Assembly (NCBI RefSeq): GCF_024679095.1
Contig: NC_066562.1
Coordinates: 8,228,898-8,292,897, forward strand
Reading direction: 5' to 3'
DNA: 64,000 nt
Origin: Eriocheir sinensis
Taxonomy: Eukaryota > Arthropoda > Malacostraca > Decapoda > Varunidae
This document shows positions 8,491 through 24,842 of this stretch, in pieces. The first letter of the stretch is position 1; the number at the start of each line of letters is the position of its first letter. The position numbers were made by a program, and so were the translations under genes. Below the pieces are notes generated by a model. The model did no database searches. It was given only the letters and a program-made list of their open reading frames with translations, and was not told the DNA's origin.

Positions 8491-11230
8491 GCCCCCAAGG
8501 AGGAAAAGAAGGGCCTGACGTGAGCCTTGAGGGATGCCTTGCGTGGAGGTGGAGTGAGGTGATAGGTGGAGGGATGAGCCAGGAGTAATTACTGTTTAAG
8601 GCTATTAACACCCAACTTCTCATATATTATCCATTATCTTTTCACAGTATCTTTTTCTGTCTACCTTCTATTTGTCTTTCTATACCTTTTCTGTTTCCCT
8701 GTCTATATTCTATTTGTCATTCTATCTATATTGTTCTGAAGTCTTGTTGCCTACTTTGGACTTTTCTTTACTCTCCTCCATTCTCATTTTCCCTTACTTA
8801 TTTGGATGAGCCTCCCTTTCTCCTCGTTCAAGCGCTCATCATAATTATTACACCCTTCTCTCCCTCCACCTCTCTGTCCCTTGCTCTGTCCTCTCCATCC
8901 TCTGTACCAACAGTTGTCTCTCTACCCTGTCCTGCCGTCCTATATGACTCATTCTCCCTCTTCACAAACTACTATTATGCTTTCTCTGCTTATGAGTGGA
9001 ACAATGATTTACTGCTTATGTGTTTCAAAGAATGTAGTTTATCTTCCTTAAGGAGGCTTGGTGAATGGGAATTATTTTATAAGATGTTTGTTTAGGTCCG
9101 TTACGGCTGCCACTCTTCACCTTCACTGCTTGCTCCTCCTCCTGTTCAGTCCATTGGTTACATTGCCCAACTAAATGTTTTCCTCTTTCCCAAAGCCGTT
9201 CCACCAGCCAGGCCTCCTTGTGTAGGCCTCAGCTCAAATGTATACTGAGCATATTAGGTACTTCAGGCAAGACTTATCAGTGTGCTGCACACCAATATTC
9301 ATCCTCCTCTAGATCTTCTTGGAGCACTGCAGTGCTGCCATACAGCCTTGGGCTCAACACTTTGTTCAATGAGTGAAGGAGGGAAACTTCCTGTCTGTGG
9401 AAAATGTGTGTGTTGTGGTTCAGTCTGAATCAACACAAGGCTGTGTGGAGCCCCTCGATAGCCTCAGGTTGTGACACTTCCTCTATGATAACTTTCTTAT
9501 GCTATTCTGCATGCACCACCGGTCCACCACACACACAAGGTTCAAGGGCGTAGATATCTGACTAATTTTGAGGTCCTGGCTCTCCCAGATCTTTGAAAAT
9601 ATGACTTAAGATAATTCCACAGTCAGGTCCAAAGCTTTGTTTGGCCATGACGCCAACCATTGATAACTGAACTGACAGTCCATTTCGCTTTGTACACAGC
9701 TGTTGCCGGAGCTTCTGTGCATTTCCTCTCTTGTAGCAGCAGAGGACTGGTGACACTGGTGGCAACAGCTGTGTGTACCAAGAAGCTGGCTGTGCTTGCT
9801 TCATTTTAAAATGTTCAATTAAAATACACTTATGCACAATTTTTTTTTAAAACTTTATGTTCACAACAAGAGTTTGGACACTTGTAAACTATTGTAACAC
9901 CTCAGGGGCCAGGACTTCAAAACTAGTCACACCTTTGCAGTGTGGGAAGCCTTTTTGGTGTTGATATTCACTTGGACGCTGCACGGTGTTGTCAGGATAA
10001 AACGTTTGGCATTAAGTTTCATTGGTGCGTCAGTGCATGATGACAGTGAACAGGTCAGCAGGGTGAGCTAGGGCAGGGCGGCACCCTCCCGCCAGCACAA
10101 CAGTAATGTCACTGGTGCTGTCCTTACAGAGCTTATGAAGGCGTGGCACGCCAAGGAGTGCAAAGTGTTGTTATTCATGATGTTGACATTCCTCTTGTTG
10201 ATTGTGAGCACTTGTCGTGTCTTCACTGCATCACATGTGTTTGTTTGTTAAATTAATCTTTACTGCTGTTATGGACTCTTGGAATTGATATTATCTGATC
10301 AAGAAAAAGAACTCGTCTGTGTTTTCTTCAGCTGATGAGCTAACTTTATCTGAACTGTTACATGAATCTATATTTTACTAATAATAATGCTAATAAATCT
10401 TTATATATACCAGCTGTGAGTGAATATCCCTTAGTGCCAACGTGTTGCTGATGCTGCCAGAACACCGAGGAAAGTGAACAAATGGGTGTTCAGTGCCAAT
10501 ACAGCACAAGGCCACGGTGATGTGTAGGCAAGATTTTCAGGTACCTTTATCATGGTTAGGGATTCTATTCTTTCAGGGGCCCTACCTTCCTGTGAATAGC
10601 AGCCTCTGGGGCCCTTGTATCCTGAAGGGGGAGGGTGCCCTTGGCCCTCTTTTTAGTTTTGAGGTGCAGGAGTGGTGCCTGGCCGTGGAACTAGGCCCGG
10701 CGTGAACCCTTGGAAGGCTCTGCACGTAATCACCGGGAACACCATCAGATCACCGACTAGCTCACGCATTGGTTGAACTAGGAGGAATAAAGTAGACAGT
10801 TCAGCTCTGTGAGACTCTGTGATTGGCAACACTGGGTATGTGGGCACATGTCACGCTCCCCAAAATTCACCCTACTCACCGGGGTCCTTTCTCTAAGACA
10901 ATCCTGAGTTGAGGAGGCTAAAGGGGCACTCACAAAGGTCCGGAGACAAGGTAGACTGCATAAAGACGTAAACATTCTCCAGCATCCTTCATAGGGAAAT
11001 TTAAACCATGTCATTCCATAGAGTAAATAATGTTCTGTGCATTAGGTGAGGAAATGTGAGGATTGTCATTCCATACATATTTTAAGAGAAAGTTCTGTGC
11101 TTCAAGGTACCAGGGATTCAGATGCAATGTGTGTTGTAGCTGGTGATGAGGAATGGAAGAAGGAAAAGAAGACCAAGAAGAAAAAATGAAGAGTGGGTTC
11201 AGTGTGCGCCCAGACTAACCAACCATCATT
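8491..11230. other. LIPT1 3' UTR and intergenic sequence, no gene seen
   Basis: Mixed-composition, mostly unique sequence. An AATAAA at 10,392-10,397 is the first good plus-strand polyadenylation signal I found downstream of LIPT1 and may end its transcript; another is at 10,785. The small open frames at 8802, 9562, 10493 and 10778 show no domain or splice support. Confidence 0.5.
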
Positions 11231-11519
11231 TTAACCCGATGGCAGTGACAGGCCAAATTTGTGGCTTTACCGTGTAGCAGCGACGGGCCAAATTTGTGGC
11301 TTTACCGTGTAGCAGCGACGGGCCAAATTTGTGGCTTTACCGTGTAGCAGCGACGGGCCAGATTTGTGCCATGATATAAACCCCCCAAAATAGATGATAC
11401 ATAATCTGATCACAAATGCTTTGCTATATATTATGAAATGGTTTGTGTGAGGGGTGATTTTTTCTCATTTTTCTCGCTTGGAGGGACCATTGAGAAACAT
11501 GATCCCCACTGCTGGTTAA
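11231..11519 (+). mobile_element. TTAA-flanked MITE, copy 1, with expanded 35-bp subterminal repeat
   Basis: Flanked by TTAA (11,231-11,234 and 11,516-11,519). The left end CCCGATGGCAGTGACAGGCC and the right end, read in reverse, CCAGCAGTGGGGATCATG are diverged inverted repeats related to CCCGGTAGCAGCG. Three exact 35-bp units start at 11,271, 11,306 and 11,341 (CGTGTAGCAGCGACGGGCCA and on). No transposase frame. Related copies lie at 29,140 and 52,002. Confidence 0.75.
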
Positions 11520-12095
11520 CCAACACTACCACACTACAACCACCACCATTACCAACTTCAACCATCCCATCGTCACCGCCAGACTAATTCCAAACCATCT
11601 ACACCACCTCATTTCCAGGCTTCACCTCCACCACTACCACCCACCAATCCGTCACCTTCAAACCACTATTATCATTACCACCAGACTTATTTCAAAACCA
11701 TCTACATCACCAACATTTCCAGACTTCACCTCCAATACCACTCATCATTCTTACAACTTCAACCCACCACCACCACCACCACAACCAGCCCAATCTTCAA
11801 CCATACATTCACCACCACCAGACTAATCTCATAACCTACACCACTACCACCACCACCATGCCTTCAAGTTCAAACCATCACCACTACCACCACCACCATA
11901 CCATTTTCAAGACTACACCACCACCACCACCACCACCACCACTCACCATGCCGACAGGTGTCTCCTCTACCTACCTGCTTCATCACCACCTCATCACCAG
12001 GTCCAACACCAATACCTGGACCTCCTCATCTGCTTGTTTTTCCTTCCGCTGCTGTTGTTGTTGTTGTTGTTGTTGTTGTCCTCTCGGCAGCCTCG
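11520..12095. repeat. ACC/CCA-rich low-complexity tract and (TTG)n
   Basis: CACCACCAC-type trinucleotides over about 430 bp, with diverged ~100-bp duplications containing CAAACCAT and TTCAACC, then (TTG)n at about 12,051-12,079. The His/Pro open frame 11,858-12,130 is a repeat translation. Confidence 0.8.
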
Positions 12096-13179
12096 AGGGG
12101 GAGCAAGAATACAAGGCGACACATAAATAGATTGTATTTACCTTTTTTTGAACATCACAGAAACAACACTTTCCTTGATTGACAAAGAAGAATCAAAAAC
12201 AAACAAGACAAAAAAAGATAATAACGTAAATTGTACACGTTCTGTTTAGTATTTTTTTTTTAAACAGAAAATATAAAATTCTCTCAATGTAAGTAAGTAA
12301 AAAAAAAGAAACGGAGTAACAAAACAGAATAGTGGTAATTGTAGTGTGCTCTTACGCGCTGGGACGAGACTTGGCCAGCGGGAGAGAGCGAGCCCACGCC
12401 TGGTGAGGGTAAGGGTGTGTGGCGGGCCAGACTGAGACTACTAGATGTGACACAGACCAACAATAGTGTTACAGAGATGAGTGGAGATGAACTACAAGCT
12501 AGAGAACCATCGCAAGCAAATAGACTCTTATTTAAGTACAGAACTAGAGGCAGGATTATGCATCGGCCGAAGACTAATGCCGAGGATGTCTTGCTTCGAA
12601 TGCATGAGTGTGAGACCAGACGAGGAGACGAGAGGAACAGGCGGGGAAGATGAAAGGAAGTACGAGAGGATAGGAGAGAATAGAGGAGGATAGACTACCT
12701 ACACTATAGAGGTACGCAAATAGGAAAAATTCATGGATATTCCCGGATGAAAAAGTTCTTGTGCAGTCATGACGAACATCATAAATAACATACACCACTC
12801 CAGCTGTGTCCCCTTCACGCCACTCCACCTCCCACAGACACGCCCCCACGCGCCCCACATCCACAGTAGTGCCAGGAAACGAAGGGACAGGACAAGATGG
12901 TTACCTACGCACAGGAGCCTAGTAATGAGTGAGTGCCGCAGCTGGAGGGTGAGCGAGCGACTTCCGTTAGTGAGAAAGCGAGTGAGATAGGACGAGCCTT
13001 GTCGAGATGCATTTGGTGGCAGCCCTGAACAGACTTACGACTTTGATTGGTCACCAGTGTTAGTCTGGGTGGGAGGGGGAGGGGGATGTCTGCCTGCTTG
13101 AGAAATATACATCTAGTAGTGGCCCCCCCCGCAGCCCCGGACTTGGGGTCGGGGCGGGGGAGGGGCGTCGGGGGCTCAC
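12096..13179 (-). other. Probable 3' UTR side of the dynein light chain gene; no coding sequence seen
   Basis: This lies downstream of the minus-strand LC8 stop. No clear minus-strand AATAAA was found, so the transcript end is not placed. Plus-strand open frames 12,417-12,653 and 12,481-12,693 are Arg/Glu-rich, lack splice or domain support, and are probably chance. Confidence 0.35.
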
Positions 13180-16799
<3,620 letters not shown>

Positions 16800-17395
16800 C
16801 CTGCGGGCACACAACACACGCCAGGTCAGGTCAGGTCAGGTCACGCGCGCGTTTTTTTTAAGTCTTTATAAGTGTTTGTATACGTCGATATGGATTGATT
16901 TAGAGGCTTAATAAGTGCATAAGGGTTGGAGTATTTGATTTTTTGTTGTTGTTGTTGATTGGAATAAGAAAATGGTAGATGCAAAATACGAAAGATGGTG
17001 AATATTTGAAGTTTTCTTATATGCCTTTTTTTTTTATAATTCTACGGTTCTGATATTGAGTTTTTCACTAATTCTCCTGCTCTGAAAGTCATGTATGTTC
17101 CAATTCCTATGATTTTGAAGGTAATGTTTATTTTTTTTTATCATTACAACGATTCAGTGATGATTATATTTCTTCTACTATTCTAAAACCAATAGTAATG
17201 GTGTTTGTACTTAAGTCTAAGGTTCTATAAGTAAGGTGTTTGTTAGTTCTACGGTTCTGAAAAGCGACAAAAAAAATACAAAACCCAACACACATTTAAG
17301 TATATAAGTAGGTAAGTTCAAACAGATAAGTAAAGAAAAAAGTATCATTAGTATATATTTATTATGGAGTATTATCATCGGTTTCTGTGCACTAT

Positions 17396-17399
<4 letters not shown>

Positions 17400-17446
<47 letters not shown>
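17400..17446. repeat. (CA)n microsatellite
   Basis: About 23 CA units. The surrounding 16,800-17,690 is A/T-rich unique DNA in the presumed LC8 5' intron, with no gene seen. Confidence 0.95.
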
Positions 17447-17447
<1 letters not shown>

Positions 17448-17686
17448 GTCCATGCAAGCAATCACCAGCCAGAACCAGGTGAGCACAGCAGCATCAAAGA
17501 GGTCCCGGATACTCCTTATAATCTATTACCAGCGTGACCTTACCCTACACATCGTCTTGGGAGGGGAGCAAGGTCACACACGCACACGCACACACGAACA
17601 CACACTCGCAACCACAGGCATAGATATACGATTAACGCCGAGAGCTCCACAGGTTAATGAAGCAGACAGGAAGCCCACTCGAGACA

Positions 17687-18045
17687 GGTAAGGTAAGGTT
17701 AGGTAAGGTAAGGTTAAGGTACGTAAGGTAAAGTAAGGTCAGGGAAAGTAAAATGAGATGAAGTTAGGTAGGGTAAGGTTAGGTTAGGTTAGGTAAGGTT
17801 AGGTAAGGTAAGGTAAGGTAAGGTAAGGTTAGGTTAGGTTAGGTAAGGTAAGGTAAGGTTAGGTTAGGTTAGGTAAGGTTAGGTAAGGTAAGGTTAGGTA
17901 AGGTAAGGTAAGGTTAGGTTAGGTTAGGTTAGGTAAGGTAAGGTAAGGTAAGGTAAGGTAAGGTTAGGGTAAGGCTAGGTAAGGTAAGGTTAGAAAAGGT
18001 AAAATGAGATGAAGTTAGGTAAGGTAAGGTAAGGTAAGGTGTTGT
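17687..18045. repeat. Interstitial TTAGG/TAAGG telomere-like array
   Basis: About 350 bp of AGGTT and AGGTA pentamers in mixed order (GGTTAGGTTAGGTTAGGTAA and variants). TTAGG is the arthropod telomere repeat; the interleaved TAAGG units and internal position mark it as interstitial. Confidence 0.85.
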
Positions 18046-18500
18046 CCACTCTGGCAATACAGAAGAAAAAGGAAAAGAAGGGAAGGGAAGAGAAAGGAAG
18101 GGATACGAGGAAAAGGGGAAGGATGGGGATATAAGAAATATGGAGGAAGAGGAGGAGGAGGGAATAGAAGAGAAGAAGAAAGGAAGAGATAACAAGGAAG
18201 GGGAAGGAAGGAAGGGGAGGGATAAAAGGAGAGGAGAGAGGAATAGAAAAGAGGGGAAAGAAGGAAATACGAGGGGAGGGAAAGGGAAGGGGTAGGAACG
18301 AAGGGAAGGTTAGGCATATTTGGGAAGGAGGGGAAAGGAAGAAATGAGTGAAGGGGAAAGAAAAGGAAGGGATGGGAGACATGGAAGGGAAATTATGAAG
18401 GGATAGGAAGGGAAAAGGAGAAAGAATATGGGAAGAATGAAAGGGAAGGAGACGAGAGAAGAGAACAGAAGGAAAGGAAAGGAAAGGAAATGGAAGAGAA
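18046..18500. repeat. Polypurine (AG-rich) tract
   Basis: GGAAGGGAAGG-type purines on the plus strand. The reverse strand shows overlapping Ser/Pro/Leu frames, which are not genes. Confidence 0.85.
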
Positions 18501-18512
18501 GAAAAGGAACAA

Positions 18513-18959
<447 letters not shown>

Positions 18960-19505
18960 ACGATTGAGGTATACATTATTATCTATGGGGAATGAGAAAA
19001 GGGGAAGAAAGGGGGAGGTTGAGGGGAAGGAAAGAAGGGGTGGGGGAAGGAAAGAGGGATTGGGGAGGGGAAGGGGGAAGGGGAATGTGGTAGGGATGCT
19101 GGGAGGGGGAGGGGGTGGTGGGGATGCTGGGGAAATGGGGAGGTGGTGGTGGGGAGGATGGGGAAGGGGAGATGAGAAATGGAGATGCAGGAAAAGGGGA
19201 GAGGGGGAGGTGAGGAAGGGGAAGGAGGAGGTGGGGATGCTGGGGAAAGGGGAAATGAGGTAGTGGGTATGCTGGTAGAGGGGAGGTACGAGGGGTGGGG
19301 ATATGTGGGGAAGGCTGAAGGGATGGGGAGGGTCAGGTCAGATACTGGGGATTGGGGATTGAGACAGAACGGAATAAGGAATTGGTGGAGAGGATTGAGG
19401 AGTGGAGTTGAGGAAGGTGAGGATGATGAGTATGGGAAGGCAGGCGAGGTCATGTATTTGGGAAGGATTAAACAGACCAAGAATGACATAGGATAACGGA
19501 TTAGA

Positions 19506-20475
19506 ACCTAGGTGTGAAGGGAAGGGGATCTGAGTATGGTTAAATAGGATTGGGAAGGACAGAGATGAGGAAAGGGTCGATGATGCCAGAAATGAGATAA
19601 GGAAAAGGATCAAAAACTATCAGAAACACGTTATGAGAGACAGGTAAGATGGACAGGTGTGAAAGGGAAGGGGATCCGAGTATGGTTAGGTAGGATTGGG
19701 AGGGACAGAGATGGGGAAAAGGTCGAGGATGCCAGAAATGAGAAAAGGAAAAGGATCAAAAACTATCAGAAACGCGTTATGAGACAGGTAGGATGGACAG
19801 GTGTGAAAGGGAAGGGGATTTGAGAATAGCAGTGTAGGATTGGGAAGGACAGAGATGGGGAATGGGAGAGATGAGGAAATGATTAAGAACTACCAAAAAT
19901 AACGTTGAGACAGGTAAGAAATAACAGGTGCAAAGGGAGGAGGAGGGGATGTGCGCGTAGATATAGGAAAATAGGGAAATTGATCAAGTTAGGAAGGAAG
20001 GGGAGACCAATAATGGGAAAGGAAGGTAAGGACAGGTAAGGTAAAGTAACGTTTTGAGACAGGTGTGAAGGGTGTGAGGTGTGAGGGGAGGGATGTGAAC
20101 GTAGATATAGGGAAAAAGGAAGGAAGGGGAGACAAGAGATGGGAAACGATTAGGACAGGTAAGGTAACGTTTTGACAGGTGTGAGGGGAGGGATGTGAAC
20201 GTAGATGTAGGGAAACAGGAAGGAAGGGGAGACCAGAGATGAAAAAGGAAGGTAAGGACAGGTAAGGTAGTAACGTTTTGACAGGTGTGAGGAGACGTCA
20301 GGTGTGAAGAGAGGGATGTGAACGATTAGGACAGGTAAGGTAACGTTTCGACAGGTGTGGAGAGGGATGTGAACGATTAGGACAGGTAAGGTAACGTTTC
20401 GACAGGTGTGGAGAGGGATGTGAACGATTAGGACAGGTAAGGTAACGTTTCGACAGGTGTGAGGGGAGGGATGTG
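19506..20475. repeat. Degenerating tandem array, ~145-bp then 51-bp units
   Basis: Units with GGTGTGAAGGGAAGGGGATC and AGGATCAAAAACTATCAGAA start near 19,515, 19,657 and 19,799. They degrade into units sharing GACAGGTAAGGTAACGTTT and GGTGTGAGGGGAGGGATGTG, ending in three exact 51-bp units (starts 20,320, 20,371 and 20,422). Confidence 0.85.
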
Positions 20476-21248
20476 AGCATACCTGGCGAGCAGAGGTGGA
20501 CAGCAGAACATCTACATCTACCCTACTGGCTCTCTACAAAGCTGCAAGTGAATGAACAGGCAAGGCAGTTACAAGAAGAGGCCTAGAGAGGAGGAGTGGT
20601 CACACTGCTCTGTCCGGGTCTGTTCTTAGCTGACCTTTTAGACATTTTGTGAAGAGATTGTCAATTGATTTATTTAGTTATGATTATTATTAGATACTGA
20701 TTGATTAACTCATTGACTGATCGATTTACAACACTTAAAGAGAAGGGATAAAGGGAGGAAGAGAGGAAAAAGGATGGAAAATGAAGTATGAAAAAGATAG
20801 ATCGTTATATGGAAAACTTTTTGCGTATGTAACATTTAAAGAGAAGAAGAGAAAGGAAGAAGACGATAAGGAATGGAAGGAGAGAAAACGTCTAAAAATA
20901 AAGAATGAATGAGAGTGAAATAAAAAATGGAGATAGAAAGAGAAAGGACAGGAAAATAATGTGAAAAAGGGAAAGTGGATGAAAAAGAAGAAAAAAGTGA
21001 GAAAAAAGAGAAATTGAAGAGAAAAAAGGAAGGATGAGATATCGATGAGAAGAACAGAGAGAAAGAGAAAGAGAAAAGGATGATAAAAAAAAGGAGACGA
21101 AGAGAAAGAACAAACAGAAAGAAAAAAAACAGGCATAGAAAAATAATTAGAGTTTTCTTTCGTTAATTAAGTTTACAAAAAGAAGTTCCCTAATAATTAT
21201 GATTAATATTAAGAATCAGACCATTGACGAGTGTGAAAAATAGCCTTA

Positions 21249-21281
<33 letters not shown>

Positions 21282-21709
21282 AGGGGAGGGATTTCATCAT
21301 AGGGGTAAAATTGGAAAAAAAAATACATACAATAAAAATAAGTGATATATTGTAGGGGTGAAAATACTTAAAAATTGTACACGAGTGATGGAAAGTTAAA
21401 ATTGAATGCGTGTTGGAAAAATGATGGAGATGAAACTAATATTAAGAGTTAGTAAAGAGAAAGTAAATATACGTATAAAAAAAGAGAAATATAGTAAAAT
21501 AATGAAAGATGATCCCAAAAAATAAACACAAAGAAAGGAACAAGAAAAGAAAAATACACGAAATAAAAAGCAATATGAAAATGAAAAAAAGAAAAGAAAT
21601 TATATTATTAAACAAGAAAATAATAGAAATAGATAAAATAGAAGGGAAAAATCTATAATAAAGTAACCTATGACTCATTATAAATATACATACATACATA
21701 AAAGAAATT
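20476..21709. other. A/G-rich, then A/T-rich unique sequence; no gene seen
   Basis: A short segment (about 20,484-20,539, minus) is bounded by CACTTGCAG and CCAG|GTATGC and could be a non-coding LC8 5' UTR exon, but nothing else supports it. Confidence 0.3.
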
Positions 21710-21711
21710 AT

Positions 21712-22040
21712 CGAACACTAAGAGAATTAACGTACACTGAGAGAATTATCGTACACTGAGAATTATCGTACACAATTATCGTGCACAAAAAGAATTATCG
21801 TACACTGAGAGAATTATCGTACACAATTATCGTGCACAAAAAGAATTATCGTACACTGAGAGAATTATCGTACACTGAAAGAATTATCGTACACTGAAAG
21901 AATTATCGTATACTGAGAGAATTATCGTGCACCGAAAGAATTATCGTATACTGAGAGGATTATCGTACACTGAGAATTAACGTACACACTGAATTATCGT
22001 ACACAGAGAATTATCATACACCGAGAAAATTATCGTACAC
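21712..22040. repeat. GAATTATCGTACACTGA short tandem array
   Basis: About 18 imperfect units of 13-19 bp (AGAGAATTATCGTACACTG and a shorter ACAATTATCGTGCACAAAA form). A/T-rich with a conserved TCGTACAC core; no open frame. Confidence 0.9.
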
Positions 22041-22284
22041 ACAAAAAAATGAAAATTACCAGAAAGCCACAAATTCCAGGTATAAATAACATCATAAATA
22101 ATAAAAAATTATAATAATAACAACACTAATAATGGCAGACATGACACACCAAGGAGGAACTCAACACCTATATCGAACGCAAAAGGAAATGACGAAGAAG
22201 GAAAAAAAAAAACACGTAATACAAACTTTCACTGTGTAAGTCTAAAAGAATGTATCACGTGACCTTGAAACTCCAACAGACAGG

Positions 22285-22287
<3 letters not shown>

Positions 22288-22360
<73 letters not shown>

Positions 22361-22439
22361 TTTTCAGTCCATCTTTTCATTTTCTTTCTCTAATTCCTTT
22401 TTCACATTTTTTCCGTTTTTCTATCTCCTATTTTTTTTC

Positions 22440-22502
<63 letters not shown>
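22288..22502. repeat. (AC)n and (TC)n microsatellites
   Basis: (AC)n at 22,288-22,358 and (TC)n at 22,442-22,502 open the long polypyrimidine block that follows. Confidence 0.97.
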
Positions 22503-22504
<2 letters not shown>

Positions 22505-22959
22505 TATCTTCACTATCACAAATGTATCTTCCTCACCTCCTCCTCCTCTTCCTTCCTTCCTTCCCGTCTCCTCCTCCTCCTCCCTTTCCTTCCCTTCACA
22601 TACCCTTCCTCCACCTGTAATACTTTCCCTTTCAAACCCTTTCTTCCCACCTGAATGGATGCTCAGGTAAGGTCTGTCTGTCTATCTGTCTGTCACGTGG
22701 TGTTCAGAATGTCATAATGTTACTGACAGATAAGATGATTGCCTTCCCTTTCTCCCTTTGCTATTCTTTCCTTTTCCCCTCTTTCTCTCCTCCTCCGTTT
22801 TTTCTCTTCCTTCAGTTAGTTTCTCTGTTTCTTCGTCTCTCATTCTCTTCTGTTAAGTCCTCTCTTCCTTTCTCTATTTCCTTCCTTCTGTTAATTTTCC
22901 CCTCTTTCTCTTTTTCTGGTCTCTTATTTCCCCTCTCTTCCTCATTCTCCCTCTCCAAC

Positions 22960-23025
<66 letters not shown>

Positions 23026-23087
23026 CTGTTCCTCTCTTCTTCTCCCTCTTTTCCTCCCCTTCTTTCTCTCACTTCCCCTCTTTCTTC

Positions 23088-23143
<56 letters not shown>

Positions 23144-24180
23144 CCTGTTCCCCTCTTCCATTCTTTCTCTCCTCCTCCCTGTCAGTTCCTTTCTCTCCAC
23201 CTGTCACGCTTTCCTCCATTCCTCTCACTTTCCCTTTCCTTCATGTACCTTTTGTGTTATCTCTCCCCCTTTCCCTTTCACTCATTCATCTTCCTTCTAT
23301 AATTCTCCCTTTTATCTTTTTTTTTGCCTCTCCCTTTCCCTTTCTTTCAATTTATCTCCCTTTCTCTTCCAATACACCTTTTTTTTCCCTCCCTTTCATT
23401 CCTCTTACTCTCCCTTTCCTTCCAATACACCCTTTCTTTTTGTCTCCCTTTCCCTTAATTTATCACCCTTTCCTTCCTCTTACTCTCCCTTTCCTTCCAA
23501 TACACCCTTTCTTTTTGTCTCCCTTTCCCTTAATTTATCACCCTTTCCTTCCTCTTACTCTCCCTTTCCTTCCAATACACCCTTTCTTTTTGTCTCCCTT
23601 TCCCTTAATTTATCACCCTTTCCTTCCTCTTACTCTCCCTTTCTATTCCTGTACACCCTTTTTTTCCCTCCCTTTCCCTTAATTTATCACCCTTTCATTC
23701 CTCTTACTCTCCCTTTCCTTCCAATACACCCTTTCTTTTTGTCTCCCTTTCCCTTAATTTATCACCCCTTCATTCCTCTTACTCTCCTTTTCTATTCTTG
23801 TACCCCCTTTTTTTTCCCTCCCTTTCCCTTTCTATTCAATTTATCACCCTTCCATTTGCCTCCCTTTCCCTTTTTTTTCTACCCTTTTCATTTTTCTCTC
23901 CTATTCCTCCCTTTGTCATAATTTTCCTTTCCTCTTTTCTTTCTCTCTCTCCACCTATCTACTTCTTCCTCTTCCTTCCCTTCCTTATCTGCATCCTCCC
24001 CCTCTCATCTTTCTTATCTCCAATCTTTATCATGTTCATCTTCCTTCACATTTTTCCTTCACTATCACGAATGTATCTTCTACACCTCTTCTTCTTCCTC
24101 CTCTTCCACTTCCTCCTCCTCTTCCCTTCCCATCACTCACTCCTCTCTCATCTTTATCCTTTCAAGCTTTCTTTATCTCC

Positions 24181-24230
<50 letters not shown>

Positions 24231-24842
24231 TCTATCTTCCTCCTTTCTGCCTTTTCTTTCTCTCTATTCTTCCATTTTATCCTTATCTCCCTTTCTCTCC
24301 CTCCTCCTCCTCCTCCTCCCTCCCTCTCCTCTCTCTGTTTCCTCCACTCTTACCCCTTTCTCTCCCTCCCCTCCCTCTATTCTCTCTCGCTCCCTTCTCA
24401 CCCCAATAATATATCTTACCTCCCCTCCCTCCCTCTCTCTCTTCTCTCCCTTTCCTCCTCTTGTTTCTGACTTCTCTCTCTTCCTTCTCTCCCCTCCTCC
24501 TCCTCCTCCTCCTCTTCCCTCCCTACCCCCCTCCTCTTCCTCCTCCCTTCCAGTCGTCAATCCTGCTCTTCGCTCCTCCTCCTCCTCCTCTCTCCTCTTC
24601 CTCCATTACTTATTTACTTCCCTTCCTTCACCACTCCATGACCCCCCCCCCTCCTCCTCCTCCTCTTCCTCCCTCCTTAGTACCTCCTCCTCCTCCCCCT
24701 CCTCTTCCCACTTTCCTAATACCAATTCTCCCTCTTCCTCCTCCTCCTCCTCCTCCTCCTTCCTCTACCCCCTCCTCCTCCTCCTCCTCTTTCCTCACAA
24801 AGACTAACAATTTTCTCTCCTCCTCCTCCTGTTCCCTTCTGT
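22503..24842. repeat. 2.3-kb polypyrimidine block
   Basis: Plus strand almost entirely C/T. It includes (TC)n at about 22,970-23,022, 23,093-23,140 and 24,185-24,227, and CTC trinucleotides after 24,300. All long frames here are Ser/Phe/Leu/Pro repeat translations. Confidence 0.9.
23395..23830. repeat. 75-bp tandem repeat, about six copies
   Basis: CCTCTTACTCTCCCTTTCCT begins units at 23,401, 23,476, 23,551, 23,626, 23,700 and 23,774; each contains TCTCCCTTTCCCTTAATTTA. The period is 25 codons, so frame 22,717-23,682 stays open. Confidence 0.93.

Noticed and set aside
12417..12693. Two overlapping Arg/Glu-rich plus-strand frames
   Set aside because: No recognisable domain, no splice partners, and they overlap each other; probably antisense to the LC8 3' UTR.
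17687..18045. Chromosome end
   Set aside because: Unique and repeat DNA continues for over 45 kb beyond it, and the pentamers are mixed variants.
22717..23682. 321-codon Ser/Phe/Leu-rich frame
   Set aside because: Translation of polypyrimidine DNA with a 75-bp in-frame repeat; no start context, domain or splice support.
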